This document shows, in pieces, positions 15,687 through 24,302 of a stretch of 64,000 nt of DNA. Every line of letters starts with the position of its first letter. Position 1 is the first letter of the stretch. The notes beneath the pieces are model-generated. The model worked only from the letters and a program-made list of their open reading frames with translations. It was not told the origin of the DNA and made no database searches. The position numbers and the translations under genes were made by a program. Source of the stretch: Algoriphagus sanaruensis (lineage in GTDB: Bacteria; Bacteroidota; Bacteroidia; Cytophagales; Cyclobacteriaceae); the NCBI RefSeq assembly GCF_001593605.1, contig NZ_CP012836.1:2546501-2610500 (forward strand), written 5' to 3'.

Positions 15687-16556
15687 ATGAATCGTCTTCG
15701 TCATTGGTTTGCATTACTCTTAACTCTTGGGATTTTTCAACCTGTTTTTGCTCAGGATAATTCTTTGCTTTGGAAAATTAGTGGCAATGGATTGGCTAAG
15801 GAGTCTTATCTATTTGGTACGATCCATTTGATCTGTAAGGAAGATTTTAAATTTGACCATACCGCTAAAAAGGCACTTGAACAAGCAGATCAACTTTGGC
15901 TCGAATTGGATTTGGATGACTCGACTCTTTCAGGACAAATGCAGCAATTGTCGATTAGAGAAGGTATGCGAAATATGTCTGAAAAGATAACTCCAGAAGA
16001 TGCCAAAGTCTTGGATGATTATTTTACAACAAATTACGGCGTTGGGCTAGCCCAATTGGGGGTTCTAAAACCTTTTGTCCTCGCTACCATGGTTTTGATG
16101 AAAGAAATCCCCTGTACAGAAACCGAAAACTTTGAATACCACTTGGTGTCCTTGGCCAAAGAACAACAAAAACCCATTGAAGGTCTGGAGACCGTTGCTT
16201 TTCAAATGAGTGTTTTTGATTCCATTCCCGAATCCCTTCAAATTCAGGAATTGGTGACCATGATTCAGGATAATTCTGCAGCAGATGATTTTCGGGGATT
16301 GATTGAGATGTATTTATCTCAAGAAGTAGAAAAATTATGGGCTGAGATGACCGATGAAGGTATGTTTGCATCGTATCGATCCCTCTTATTGGATCAGCGA
16401 AATCAGAAATGGGTTGAAAAAATCATGCGCGAAACCAAAGAATCTTCTTTGTTTATCGCAGTAGGAAGTGGGCACTTAGCTGGTGATCAAGGAGTAATAA
16501 ATCTACTTCGAAACCAAGGCTATATCTTAGAACCTATCTATTCCAATGCCAACTAG
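15687..16556 (+). CDS. TraB/GumN family protein
   Basis: A 289-residue protein with a signal peptide (residues 1-22, ending VFAQ). The TraB/GumN (Tiki-like) signature is the N-terminal SYLFGTIHLICKED and the C-terminal LFIAVGSGHLAGDQGVINLL, whose GxxH-type residues form the putative metal site of this fold. Animal Tiki homologues are metalloproteases, while the activity of bacterial members is mostly unproven. It overlaps the LytS-like kinase gene by 11 bases, so it belongs to the same unit as the two-component pair. Confidence 0.9.
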   Translation: MNRLRHWFALLLTLGIFQPVFAQDNSLLWKISGNGLAKESYLFGTIHLICKEDFKFDHTAKKALEQADQLWLELDLDDSTLSGQMQQLSIREGMRNMSEKITPEDAKVLDDYFTTNYGVGLAQLGVLKPFVLATMVLMKEIPCTETENFEYHLVSLAKEQQKPIEGLETVAFQMSVFDSIPESLQIQELVTMIQDNSAADDFRGLIEMYLSQEVEKLWAEMTDEGMFASYRSLLLDQRNQKWVEKIMRETKESSLFIAVGSGHLAGDQGVINLLRNQGYILEPIYSNAN

Positions 16557-17607
16557 CAGTTCAAAAATCGGCTTGACTAAGACTCAGTTATACTGGCTCC
16601 TTCAAATTATCGGGTGGAGTTCCATCATTTTTGTGGAAACCATCAACTACACATTTTTTATCGTGGGAGAATTTGACTGGAGTGTTGTGGGACAGTTTGT
16701 GGTCTTTGCTGGAGTAGGGGTAGGGGTAAGTCATTTTTACAAAACACTTTTAATCAAGCCGGCCATCTTTGACCGTAAACTATCCAAAATATGGGTAAGA
16801 GCGGCATTTGATGTGATTTTGATATCCTTGATGATGGTTCTTATTCTCTATTTGCCAGGTGTATTTACAGATCCAAAAGTGCTTTCAGACCATCAGTTTA
16901 TTATTTCATTTTTTGGTCAGATCATGAATTTGGGTCGATATGTTATCGTTTGGATTATTATCTATTACCTCTATCATATCTTAAAGAAAAACTCAGAAAT
17001 CATTGAGCAAAAGTTGATTTTAGAAAATGTCGCTAAATCGGCAGAACTGGAATTGTTGAAAACCCAATTGAATCCTCATTTTCTATTCAATGCGCTGAAT
17101 AGCATCAAAGCTTTGGTTTTGATCGATCAGGAAAAATCGCGGGACGCCATCATCAAACTATCGGAGTTGCTTCGATTTTCCTTGAATTATGAAAAAGCTC
17201 CGTTTATTTCTCTGAATGAAGAATTGAATGAAGTCATCAAATATTTGGAACTGGAGCAAATAAGATTTGGTAATCGTTTGGATGTTGAGATTCTAGTTCA
17301 AGAAGAAACCATAGATCAGCGAATCCCGCCAGCTATGATTTTAACGCTTGCAGAAAATTCAATCAAACATGGAATCGCTAAGTTTCCCGACGGAGGTAAA
17401 ATCACAATCCAAACCAAACTGAAAGGCAAGGAGGTTTATGTCGAAATTTCCAATCCGGGAGAATTATCAACCGATTTTAAACTGGGAATTGGCTTGAATA
17501 ACCTTCAGAAGCGACTAAAAAGTCAATTTGGAGATCAAGCTGTTTTTGTACTTGAGAAAAAGGGGAATAATCAGGTTTCTGCTTCCATCACTTATCCTGC
17601 ATTTTAA
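16546..17607 (+). CDS. LytS-like sensor histidine kinase
   Basis: A 353-residue membrane kinase of the His_kinase (LytS/YehU) group. Four hydrophobic segments fill about residues 15-145. Then comes the phospho-acceptor block QLNPHFLFNALNSI (His178) and an ATPase domain with LAENSIKHG (N box) and LGIGLNNLQKRL (G box). No separate sensor domain is present. It overlaps the TraB/GumN gene by 11 bases and ends 2 bases before its LytTR response regulator. The signal is unknown. Confidence 0.94.
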   Translation: MPTSSSKIGLTKTQLYWLLQIIGWSSIIFVETINYTFFIVGEFDWSVVGQFVVFAGVGVGVSHFYKTLLIKPAIFDRKLSKIWVRAAFDVILISLMMVLILYLPGVFTDPKVLSDHQFIISFFGQIMNLGRYVIVWIIIYYLYHILKKNSEIIEQKLILENVAKSAELELLKTQLNPHFLFNALNSIKALVLIDQEKSRDAIIKLSELLRFSLNYEKAPFISLNEELNEVIKYLELEQIRFGNRLDVEILVQEETIDQRIPPAMILTLAENSIKHGIAKFPDGGKITIQTKLKGKEVYVEISNPGELSTDFKLGIGLNNLQKRLKSQFGDQAVFVLEKKGNNQVSASITYPAF

Positions 17608-17609
17608 TT

Positions 17610-18332
17610 ATGAAAAAAAGAGTCTATTTAGTTGATGATGAAATGCTTGCACTTCAGGAGCTCAGTGTGCTTTTGAAGCCTTATGAAGAACTCGAAATCA
17701 TTGGGATGTCAGATCGGGTCGACCAAGCAATTAAGGACTGTAATGAACTCAAACCGGATTTGATATTTCTGGACATTAATATGCCAGGAATGGATGGATT
17801 TGCTTTTTTGGAAAATCTAGAAGAAGTCAATCAGGTCATTTTTGTGACTGCCTATGATCAATTTGCCATTAAGGCTTTTGAAATCAATGCATTAGACTAT
17901 TTGCTCAAACCTTTAAATCCAAAGCGATTAGCAGAAGCTATCTCAAGATTCTATTTAAAATTTCAATCCGAAAAAGAGGATTTAGAAAGTCAGCGCTTAA
18001 CACCGGAAAAGAAAATATTCATCAAGGATGGAGAACGCTGTCATTTCGTGCCTGTTTCAAAAATCTTCCTGCTAGAAAGCGAAGGGAATTATGTTCGCGT
18101 ATTTTTTGATAAAGAGACAGCTCTTCTTCATAAATCGCTGACCTACCTTGAACAAAAACTGCCGACTGATCTCTTTTTCAGAGCCAATCGGCAGTATATG
18201 TTTAATTTGGATTTTGTGGATCGAATCGAACCCTACTTCAATAGTACCTTGTTAATTGTCTTAAAGTCAGGACATAAGATCGATTTGAGTCAGCGGCAAA
18301 GTGTTAAATTCCGGGATTTGACAGGTGTTTAA
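17610..18332 (+). CDS. LytTR-family response regulator
   Basis: A 240-residue regulator. The receiver domain (residues 1 to about 120) has Asp9-Asp10, phospho-acceptor Asp55 in LIFLDINMPGMDGF, and Lys100 in DYLLKPL. The C-terminal LytTR DNA-binding domain (about 133-238) holds LLESEGNYVRVFF and FFRANRQYMFNLDFVDRI. It is the partner of the LytS-like kinase just upstream. Its stop lies only 2 bases from the stop of the facing gamma-glutamyltransferase gene, and no terminator hairpin separates them. Confidence 0.95.
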   Translation: MKKRVYLVDDEMLALQELSVLLKPYEELEIIGMSDRVDQAIKDCNELKPDLIFLDINMPGMDGFAFLENLEEVNQVIFVTAYDQFAIKAFEINALDYLLKPLNPKRLAEAISRFYLKFQSEKEDLESQRLTPEKKIFIKDGERCHFVPVSKIFLLESEGNYVRVFFDKETALLHKSLTYLEQKLPTDLFFRANRQYMFNLDFVDRIEPYFNSTLLIVLKSGHKIDLSQRQSVKFRDLTGV

Positions 18333-18334
18333 AA

Positions 18335-20041
18335 TCAAAATCCGACAGCTTTATCATCTCCTCTAGGATCTGCTCCTCCTTCCAATCGTCCATCAGGAAG
18401 TCGAAGAATAGCGTCTACCTTTCCGATGATCGGACTGTTTTTTTCATTGATTATATATCCTTTGTTTTTCAAACCTTGGATCAAAGTTGAATCAAACGAA
18501 TTGGGTTCGAAATTGACCAAATCGGGGAGCCATTGATGATGAAATCGAGGTGACTCTACTGATTCTTGCATGCCCATCCCAAAGTCAACCACATTAAGAA
18601 TGTTTTGTAGAACAGAAGTGATGATCGTAGAACCTCCCGGAGTACCAACCACAAGAAGTAATTCACCATCTTTTTCAACAATGGTTGGAGTCATCGAACT
18701 CAACATTCGTTTTCCAGGGGCAATGCTATTTGCCTCTGCACCAATCAATCCAAACATATTCGGCGTACCCGGCTTGGCGCTAAAATCATCCATTTCATTA
18801 TTCATGAAAAAGCCTAATTCATCAATGTAAACTTTAGATCCATAAGCTCCATTGAGAGTGGTAGTCACTGAAACCGCATTTCCTTCAGCATCTACTATCG
18901 AATAATGGGTAGTTTCCATGCTTTCAGCAAATTCAATTTTGCCTTCTTCGATATCCTCTGATTTGGTAGCTTGCTCAAAAGAAAAACTCTCCATTCTTGA
19001 CTTGAGGTAATCCACATCAAGAAGTTTATTTACAGGGATTTGAACAAAATCAGGATCACCTAAATAAAAGTTTCGATCAGCATAGGCTCTTCGCTCAGCT
19101 TCGACTACAAGTTGAATGTATTCTGGACTATGGTGACCAAGTTCTGTTAAATTATAAGGCTCCAACATTTTTAAAATTTGCGCAAGGGTCATTCCTCCTG
19201 AGCTTGGAGGAGCCATGGAAATCACACGATGACCTCTATAGGTGAAATCCACAGGATCTCTCCAAACAGCCTCATAGCTCGCTAAATCTTCCTCAGTGAT
19301 AATGCCTCCTTTCTCTTGCATATGTTTTGCAAGAATCTTGGCTGTTTCACCTTTATAGAATTCATCTCTCCCGTTTTGAGCAATTCTTTTTAGGGTTTGG
19401 GCCAAAACTGGGATTTGTAAGGTATCACCAGCCTGAATCTCATTGGCAAAAAATGTCTCAGGACCATTCACTTCTATAAAGGTTTGGCGACTTCTATTCA
19501 ATCTATCGGCTTGAGCTTGAGTAACCACAAAGCCATTTTCTGCCAATTGAATCACAGGCTCCAAGATCTCGGAAGGAGACAACTTTCCAAATTTTTGTTG
19601 TGCAGCAAAAACACCAGCAATAGTACCGGGAACACCAGATGCCAAGGCCCCTTTGGTACTTAATTCAGAAAGGAAATTTCCTTCTTCATCCAAATACATG
19701 TCTTTAGAAGCAGCCAAAGGTGCTTTTTCTCTGTAGTCCAATGAACCTATAGATCCGTCAGCCATCCGATAGACCATAAATCCACCTCCGCCTAAATTGC
19801 CAGCGAATGGAAATGCTACTGCCAAAGCCATTTCGGTGGCCATCATTGCATCGAAAGCATTCCCTCCTTTTTGGATGATTTCAATGCCAATTTTAGAAGC
19901 TTCCTCTCGAGCGGAAACTACCATTGCTTTCTCAGCAATCAGTCCTCTGTTTGGTTCAGGACGATTTTCGGATTGATTGGCACATGAAACAACCAACATC
20001 CATACTCCAAGGAGGAGAGCATAATTCCATAATTTTTTCAT
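18335..20041 (-). CDS. ggt: Gamma-glutamyltransferase, lipoprotein form
   Basis: A 568-residue Ntn-hydrolase precursor that moves or hydrolyses the gamma-glutamyl group of glutathione and other gamma-glutamyl peptides in the envelope. A lipobox VVSC (Cys20) suggests it is a lipoprotein. The autocatalytic site is METTHYSIVDAEG, with Thr377 expected to become the N-terminal nucleophile of the small subunit. Oxyanion and substrate residues appear in MTPTIVEKDG and VVGTPGGSTI. A -7-like element lies at 20071-20078. It converges on the LytTR gene with a 2-base gap. A second, diverged copy is at 49978-51846. Confidence 0.93.
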   Translation of the reverse strand: MKKLWNYALLLGVWMLVVSCANQSENRPEPNRGLIAEKAMVVSAREEASKIGIEIIQKGGNAFDAMMATEMALAVAFPFAGNLGGGGFMVYRMADGSIGSLDYREKAPLAASKDMYLDEEGNFLSELSTKGALASGVPGTIAGVFAAQQKFGKLSPSEILEPVIQLAENGFVVTQAQADRLNRSRQTFIEVNGPETFFANEIQAGDTLQIPVLAQTLKRIAQNGRDEFYKGETAKILAKHMQEKGGIITEEDLASYEAVWRDPVDFTYRGHRVISMAPPSSGGMTLAQILKMLEPYNLTELGHHSPEYIQLVVEAERRAYADRNFYLGDPDFVQIPVNKLLDVDYLKSRMESFSFEQATKSEDIEEGKIEFAESMETTHYSIVDAEGNAVSVTTTLNGAYGSKVYIDELGFFMNNEMDDFSAKPGTPNMFGLIGAEANSIAPGKRMLSSMTPTIVEKDGELLLVVGTPGGSTIITSVLQNILNVVDFGMGMQESVESPRFHHQWLPDLVNFEPNSFDSTLIQGLKNKGYIINEKNSPIIGKVDAILRLPDGRLEGGADPRGDDKAVGF

Positions 20042-20070
20042 ACCGATTCGGAGTTTTTATTCAACTGAAT

Positions 20071-20114
20071 CAAAGCTAAAGTCGAGATGGGTGATCGAAT
20101 GGACGTTTAGCTTT
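20071..20114 (-). promoter_or_regulatory. -7 element of ggt inside a 9-bp inverted repeat
   Basis: On the minus strand TAGCTTTG (20071-20078) matches TAnnTTTG. The -33 position has only TTCG, a weak match. Arms AAAGCTAAA (20072-20080) and TTTAGCTTT (20106-20114) form an inverted repeat with a 25-base spacer that covers the promoter. It may be an operator, or a hairpin ending the upstream S9 peptidase transcript. Confidence 0.4.
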
Positions 20115-20120
20115 AGAAAT

Positions 20121-22490
20121 TCAATTTTCGAGTAAGGTAGAATTAAATAAGTTTAAAATCCGCTTGTATTCATCTGTCCAAGAGCTAGGTTCTACAAAAC
20201 CATGATCTTCCACCGGATAGACGGCCATTTCCCAATTGTCTTTTCCTAATTCAATCAGTCGCTGCGCCAATCGTACCACATCTTGGAAATGAACATTGAC
20301 ATCCAACATACCATGTGCGATCAGCAAATTTCCTTTTAATCCTTCCGCAAAATAAATCGGGGAGGATCTTCGATATGCAATTGGATCTTCTTCAGGTGTA
20401 TTCAAAATATTTGCAGTATAACCATGATTGTAATGTGCCCAATCCGTCACCGATCGCAAGGCTGCTCCTGATTTAAAGACATCGCTATGATTAAATAAGG
20501 CCATCAAAGTGATAAAGCCACCGTAGCTTCCTCCGTAAATTCCAATTCGAGAAGGATCTACACCTTGCTGTTCGACCAAATATTTTGCTCCATCCACCTG
20601 GTCAGAAAGGTCCTTTCCACCCATATGACGATAAATCCCAGTTCGCCAATCTCGTCCATATCCCGCAGAGGCACGGTAATCAATGTCCAAAACGGTATAT
20701 CCAAGATCAGTCAGGAGATTATGAAACATATACTCACGGAAATAACTACTCCACCATTTGTGGACATTTTGTAAATAGCCAGCTCCATGGACAAATATTA
20801 CCGCTGCTCCATTTTTCTTACTTGGGTCAGGGGAGTATAGTCTTGCAGGCACATCTGCACCATCTTGAGCTTTGAATTTCACAATTTGAGGATCTAGCCA
20901 AGGATAAGATTTAAATTCCTCACTTTGTCCATCCGTTAATTGAGTCGGTGAAGCACCCACTTGGTTGGTTTGAACAAACAGCTCAGCAGGCTTATTACTG
21001 TAGGAATAAATAATCGCCAACTTCTTCTCATCTGGAGAAAGGGACATTTCATTGTTTCCTGTTAGAGTAGTTAATTTTTCCATCTTCCCTCCAAAAAGAG
21101 GCATTTTGTAAAAATGACGTTCTCCAGGATCGACCTCAGAAGTGGTCAAATACCACCATTTTTTATCCTTGGAAAGAAAAGGATCAAAGACTTCAAACTT
21201 TCCTTGAGTCAAGGCTTTCTTTTGCCCAGTAGTCACATCCAAAAGATATAAATGGGAATAACCACTTTCTTCGGATTGGAAATAGATGTGCTTTGAATCA
21301 GGGAGCCACCCCAAAGTTCCTCCTCCAAAAGCCCAACCAATTCCTGGACCCGCAATCCAAGCTTCATCCCGCTGACGGTCTAATGTTTGAAGTTTTCCCG
21401 TAGTCAAATCAACTGCAGCTATCCATCGATCTTTATTATCGAAAGATTTAGCTTGAATAATCGCCTTTTTTCCATCTGGAGAGAAATACAAAGGACTCAG
21501 ACTTACCTCTCGAACTTTAGGTTCCCAAGTTTTTTCAGGATAATCTTTTACATAATCAGTTAAATCTTTAATCCCGGGAAGGTCTTCGACAGAAACAAAA
21601 TAGACCGTATCTCGCTGCAGATCATAAATTCCAATTTCTGACTTGGAAGGGGAGGTGCCTACCTTAGGTCTAGCATTCAGGTCTTCGGTATATCCCGACG
21701 CAACAGTATAGTCTGGTACTTTTGTGGATTTATTGGTAGCAGGAGTAAAGAAGGTGAACGAGGCGTAGCTTCCATCAGGTGATAATTGTAGGTTAGAAGG
21801 AGTTCTATCGCCCGTATAGAAGATGAATTCAGAATTAATCTCTCGGATAGATTCTCGGTATGCTCTGGATTGTTGCTGAGCTTCTTTTCGCTCCCGTACC
21901 ACCTGTAGTAAAGCCAAATTTTCACTTTCTAAAAAATTTTCAGAAGTAGATTCCGAGGCGCCACGTGGTCCATTTGGTTTGGCTCCGGAAGTAATTTTTG
22001 TAACTTTTTTGAGACTTTTTGAAGCAAGGTCAAACACAAAAATATTCCCTTGAGAAACGAAAGAGAATCTTTGTTCACTCGCCATCCACTGAAGGTTACT
22101 AATTGGTGCAATCCATTCTAGAATGGAGCTGGTGGTCTTTTTCTTTAAATCCTCTAAAACAATTGTGTTCCCCTTGGTATAGATTCTTTTTTGATAATCT
22201 CGTGTGAAGGTTTCCTGATTTCTAGTCAGCGATTTTTGTTCTGTCCAGCTTACTTTTTGGATTTGTTTGGGAAGATTTAAATCGATTTTGTAGAGGGAAT
22301 CTGCAGGATCATTTTGCAGGTTATATCGAAAATAGATGGTTTGACTATCCTCGCTCCAAAACGCTGATGAAGGAAAAGTCCCCATCCATTTGGGATCTCT
22401 CATGATGTAATCGACAGATAGAGGCGTCTGCGCCAGCGTCTGAATAAATACAATACAGAGCAAGGGCAGAAATAATAATTTCCGCTTCAT
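20121..22490 (-). CDS. S9-family (dipeptidyl-peptidase IV-like) serine peptidase
   Basis: A 789-residue secreted prolyl-oligopeptidase-family enzyme with a signal peptide (residues 1-20, ending TLAQ). An N-terminal beta-propeller-like half is followed by the alpha/beta-hydrolase domain: nucleophile Ser655 in GGSYGGF, Asp730 in HGMLDVN and His763 in VEDHGF. Such enzymes clip dipeptides or oligopeptides in the periplasm, fitting the peptide transporter and other peptidases in this window. The HPt gene lies 31 bases upstream in the same direction and may share its transcript. Confidence 0.93.
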   Translation of the reverse strand: MKRKLLFLPLLCIVFIQTLAQTPLSVDYIMRDPKWMGTFPSSAFWSEDSQTIYFRYNLQNDPADSLYKIDLNLPKQIQKVSWTEQKSLTRNQETFTRDYQKRIYTKGNTIVLEDLKKKTTSSILEWIAPISNLQWMASEQRFSFVSQGNIFVFDLASKSLKKVTKITSGAKPNGPRGASESTSENFLESENLALLQVVRERKEAQQQSRAYRESIREINSEFIFYTGDRTPSNLQLSPDGSYASFTFFTPATNKSTKVPDYTVASGYTEDLNARPKVGTSPSKSEIGIYDLQRDTVYFVSVEDLPGIKDLTDYVKDYPEKTWEPKVREVSLSPLYFSPDGKKAIIQAKSFDNKDRWIAAVDLTTGKLQTLDRQRDEAWIAGPGIGWAFGGGTLGWLPDSKHIYFQSEESGYSHLYLLDVTTGQKKALTQGKFEVFDPFLSKDKKWWYLTTSEVDPGERHFYKMPLFGGKMEKLTTLTGNNEMSLSPDEKKLAIIYSYSNKPAELFVQTNQVGASPTQLTDGQSEEFKSYPWLDPQIVKFKAQDGADVPARLYSPDPSKKNGAAVIFVHGAGYLQNVHKWWSSYFREYMFHNLLTDLGYTVLDIDYRASAGYGRDWRTGIYRHMGGKDLSDQVDGAKYLVEQQGVDPSRIGIYGGSYGGFITLMALFNHSDVFKSGAALRSVTDWAHYNHGYTANILNTPEEDPIAYRRSSPIYFAEGLKGNLLIAHGMLDVNVHFQDVVRLAQRLIELGKDNWEMAVYPVEDHGFVEPSSWTDEYKRILNLFNSTLLEN

Positions 22491-22521
22491 GGGTGATAAG
22501 AATTAATTGGGTGGATAAGAA

Positions 22522-22854
22522 TTAGAACTTGGAAAGAAAATCCTTGAGTTCGGACTCGATTAGAACCAACTGCTCCTGAAGGTTTTGATTGTGCTCCTGA
22601 GAACTCTCCAAACTTGCTTCGATATCTTCCAGGATTTTCCTGGTTTTCAAAGCACCAATGTAGCTCATGCTTGGTTTGGCTTTGTGGCATCGTTTTTTGA
22701 TAGTAGCGAAATCTCCAGAGGCATAAAGATCATTCAAGCCTTTAAGATCATGGATATTGGTGTCTAGGATAATTTGAACCATTTCCTGAATCATTTCAGG
22801 ATCGTCATCGCCAAAATACTGATAAATTGATTGCTCACTGATGAGTTGATACAT
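22522..22854 (-). CDS. Stand-alone HPt (histidine phosphotransfer) protein
   Basis: A 110-residue, all-helical protein. The HPt motif is KKRCHKAKPSMSYIGA with phospho-accepting His57 and the conserved Lys60. It would pass phosphate between a hybrid kinase and a response regulator. No hybrid kinase or response regulator adjoins it; the nearest two-component genes, the LytS/LytTR pair 4 kb away, do not normally use HPt relays. It is followed after 31 bases by the S9 peptidase gene. The domain is clear and the partners unknown. Confidence 0.9.
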   Translation of the reverse strand: MYQLISEQSIYQYFGDDDPEMIQEMVQIILDTNIHDLKGLNDLYASGDFATIKKRCHKAKPSMSYIGALKTRKILEDIEASLESSQEHNQNLQEQLVLIESELKDFLSKF

Positions 22855-22959
22855 GACTGGATTAAAATGAGTTTGAAAAGAAAAGTTTTACCACATGCTT
22901 TCAATAAAATTAGAAACAATTTCGAAAATCAAGCATTACTAAGGAAGTGAGTTTTTTCC

Positions 22960-22991
22960 TTTCATCAAAAAGATTTGGAAAGGTAACTTTG
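22960..22991 (+). promoter_or_regulatory. Bacteroidota-type promoter of the DUF2452 unit
   Basis: TTTC (22960-22963, one mismatch to TTTG), 20 bases, then TAACTTTG (22984-22991), an exact TAnnTTTG. It lies 19 bases before the ATG of the 49-residue membrane protein. Confidence 0.6.
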
Positions 22992-23010
22992 CATTGGAAA
23001 CAGAATTGAT

Positions 23011-23160
23011 ATGACTAAGAGTAAAAAGATCTTCTTGGCCCTATTTGTGGTCTTCATGATCATCATATTATATATCAGCTATGATATCTCCAGACGAACT
23101 ACCTTCCCTGGATCAAAAGGAAATCTCAAAGAACGAATCACCGATCAGGTAGAAAAGTAA
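23011..23160 (+). CDS. 49-residue single-pass membrane protein
   Basis: A short protein with a charged start (MTKSKK), one strongly hydrophobic segment (IFLALFVVFMIIILYISY, about residues 7-24) and a basic tail rich in Arg/Lys and Glu. The stop overlaps the ATG of the DUF2452 gene (TAATG), and a promoter match lies just upstream. Both argue that it is a real first gene of this unit. I recognise no family. Confidence 0.7.
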   Translation: MTKSKKIFLALFVVFMIIILYISYDISRRTTFPGSKGNLKERITDQVEK

Positions 23161-23618
23161 TGACTGGAAAAAAAATAGATGTAAATAAGCTCGACCTAGA
23201 ATTGATGAAGGAAAAGACGACGGAAAATCCCGGAACTTTACCCTATGCACATCATTCAGGTAGTGCCCTAATCAAACCCGAGGATAAAGGGAAAATCACC
23301 GGACGTGCTGTAGCAGCAATGCATAGCCAAACAGATATGCAAATGGCTCAAATCTATGAGCAAATGCGGCTGTTAGCTGATCAGGCGAAAAAAATTCAAG
23401 CACGAGTAGCCGTTTCTGAAAGAATCTATCAGGCATCCATCGCCTTTGAGCCATTAATCAACCATACCTATTTTCTCTATCAAAAGCCCGATGGAACTGA
23501 CTTTCTTAGCATGATTGCTCCGGAGGAATGGGGAAGAAAAAAAGAATGGGCTTCCTTTGTGGCGGAAATCAAATTGTTGGCTGACCACACTTGGGAAATC
23601 CTTCGGGAAAACGTCTAA
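23160..23618 (+). CDS. DUF2452 domain-containing protein
   Basis: A 152-residue cytosolic protein. Its sequence (ENPGTLPYAHHSGSALIKPEDKGK, then ALIKPEDKGK to QMRLLADQAKKIQARV, then INHTYFLYQK) fits the DUF2452 family of Bacteroidota and some Gammaproteobacteria. The family has no known function. Its start overlaps the stop of the membrane protein by one base, and the next gene starts 3 bases after its stop, so the three are tightly coupled. Confidence 0.8.
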   Translation: MTGKKIDVNKLDLELMKEKTTENPGTLPYAHHSGSALIKPEDKGKITGRAVAAMHSQTDMQMAQIYEQMRLLADQAKKIQARVAVSERIYQASIAFEPLINHTYFLYQKPDGTDFLSMIAPEEWGRKKEWASFVAEIKLLADHTWEILRENV

Positions 23619-23620
23619 AA

Positions 23621-24265
23621 ATGGAACATCTTATTACCCGGCAATTAGACCTCATTTTACGAGAAGGAGGCGCTGATTATGATTGGCAATCCGAGTTGGA
23701 GGTGGTGCCAAACTATCTTGATTCAAAAGGCAAAATTTGGCTTCAGGAAATCTTAGAAGAACTCGGTGCAAATGATTCTTTCCCTTTACTCGAAAAGTTA
23801 AAATTCGATTTTAAGATTGGGAGGCATGTGTTGGTTTGGGATGACGAGGTTCATTTTAACCGGTACCGATTAGCCACTTTGCGATCTCCGATGTATGAAG
23901 AATGGAGTTTCAATTTTTCCGAGGCGTGGAAAAGGCTGTGTAGAACTTATGAAAAAGAGGCTTTGAAATCAGGAATGCAGCTTCGGATTTGGACAGGACC
24001 ACCGGTTGCAAAAACTATTTTTGGTTCGCCTTCAGAGTTGGGTGATTTTTCTGGAAATGGGGCAGTGGGATGGAAGCTTTTAGCTTATAATGATGCACAA
24101 ATGGACCTACAAACCCGGATTCATGGATACAAATTAATCCGCCTTTCTCCCTACGAAACGCTCATGACTGGAGGCTCTCTGAAAAGATTAGATCAGTTGC
24201 TTGTCAATCCCAAGGAGGAACAACGTGCTATGATTTACAATTGGCTGATGCGAAAATTGGCCTAA
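23621..24265 (+). CDS. Hypothetical protein, third gene of the DUF2452 unit
   Basis: A 214-residue soluble protein from the ATG at 23621; the frame continues upstream to a TTG at 23591 inside the DUF2452 gene, which is less likely. Aromatic and acidic segments such as FNRYRLATLRSPMYEEWSFNFSEAWKRLCRTYE suggest a compact alpha/beta fold. No signal peptide or membrane segment is seen and I recognise no family. A shared terminator follows the stop. Confidence 0.75.
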   Translation: MEHLITRQLDLILREGGADYDWQSELEVVPNYLDSKGKIWLQEILEELGANDSFPLLEKLKFDFKIGRHVLVWDDEVHFNRYRLATLRSPMYEEWSFNFSEAWKRLCRTYEKEALKSGMQLRIWTGPPVAKTIFGSPSELGDFSGNGAVGWKLLAYNDAQMDLQTRIHGYKLIRLSPYETLMTGGSLKRLDQLLVNPKEEQRAMIYNWLMRKLA

Positions 24266-24271
24266 AAAAAG

Positions 24272-24295
24272 AAACCGGGTTTTTTCACCCGGTTT
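24272..24295. terminator. Bidirectional terminator
   Basis: A 9-bp perfect stem (24272-24280 with 24287-24295, AAACCGGGT arm), flanked by A and T runs. It lies between the convergent unknown gene (stop 24265) and the deoxynucleoside kinase gene (stop 24303). Confidence 0.92.
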
Positions 24296-24302
24296 TTTTG
24301 TA

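Noticed and set aside
16546..22854. HPt protein as the relay partner of the LytS/LytTR pair
   Set aside because: LytS kinases pass phosphate directly to LytTR regulators, the genes are 4 kb apart on opposite strands, and there is no receiver domain on the kinase.
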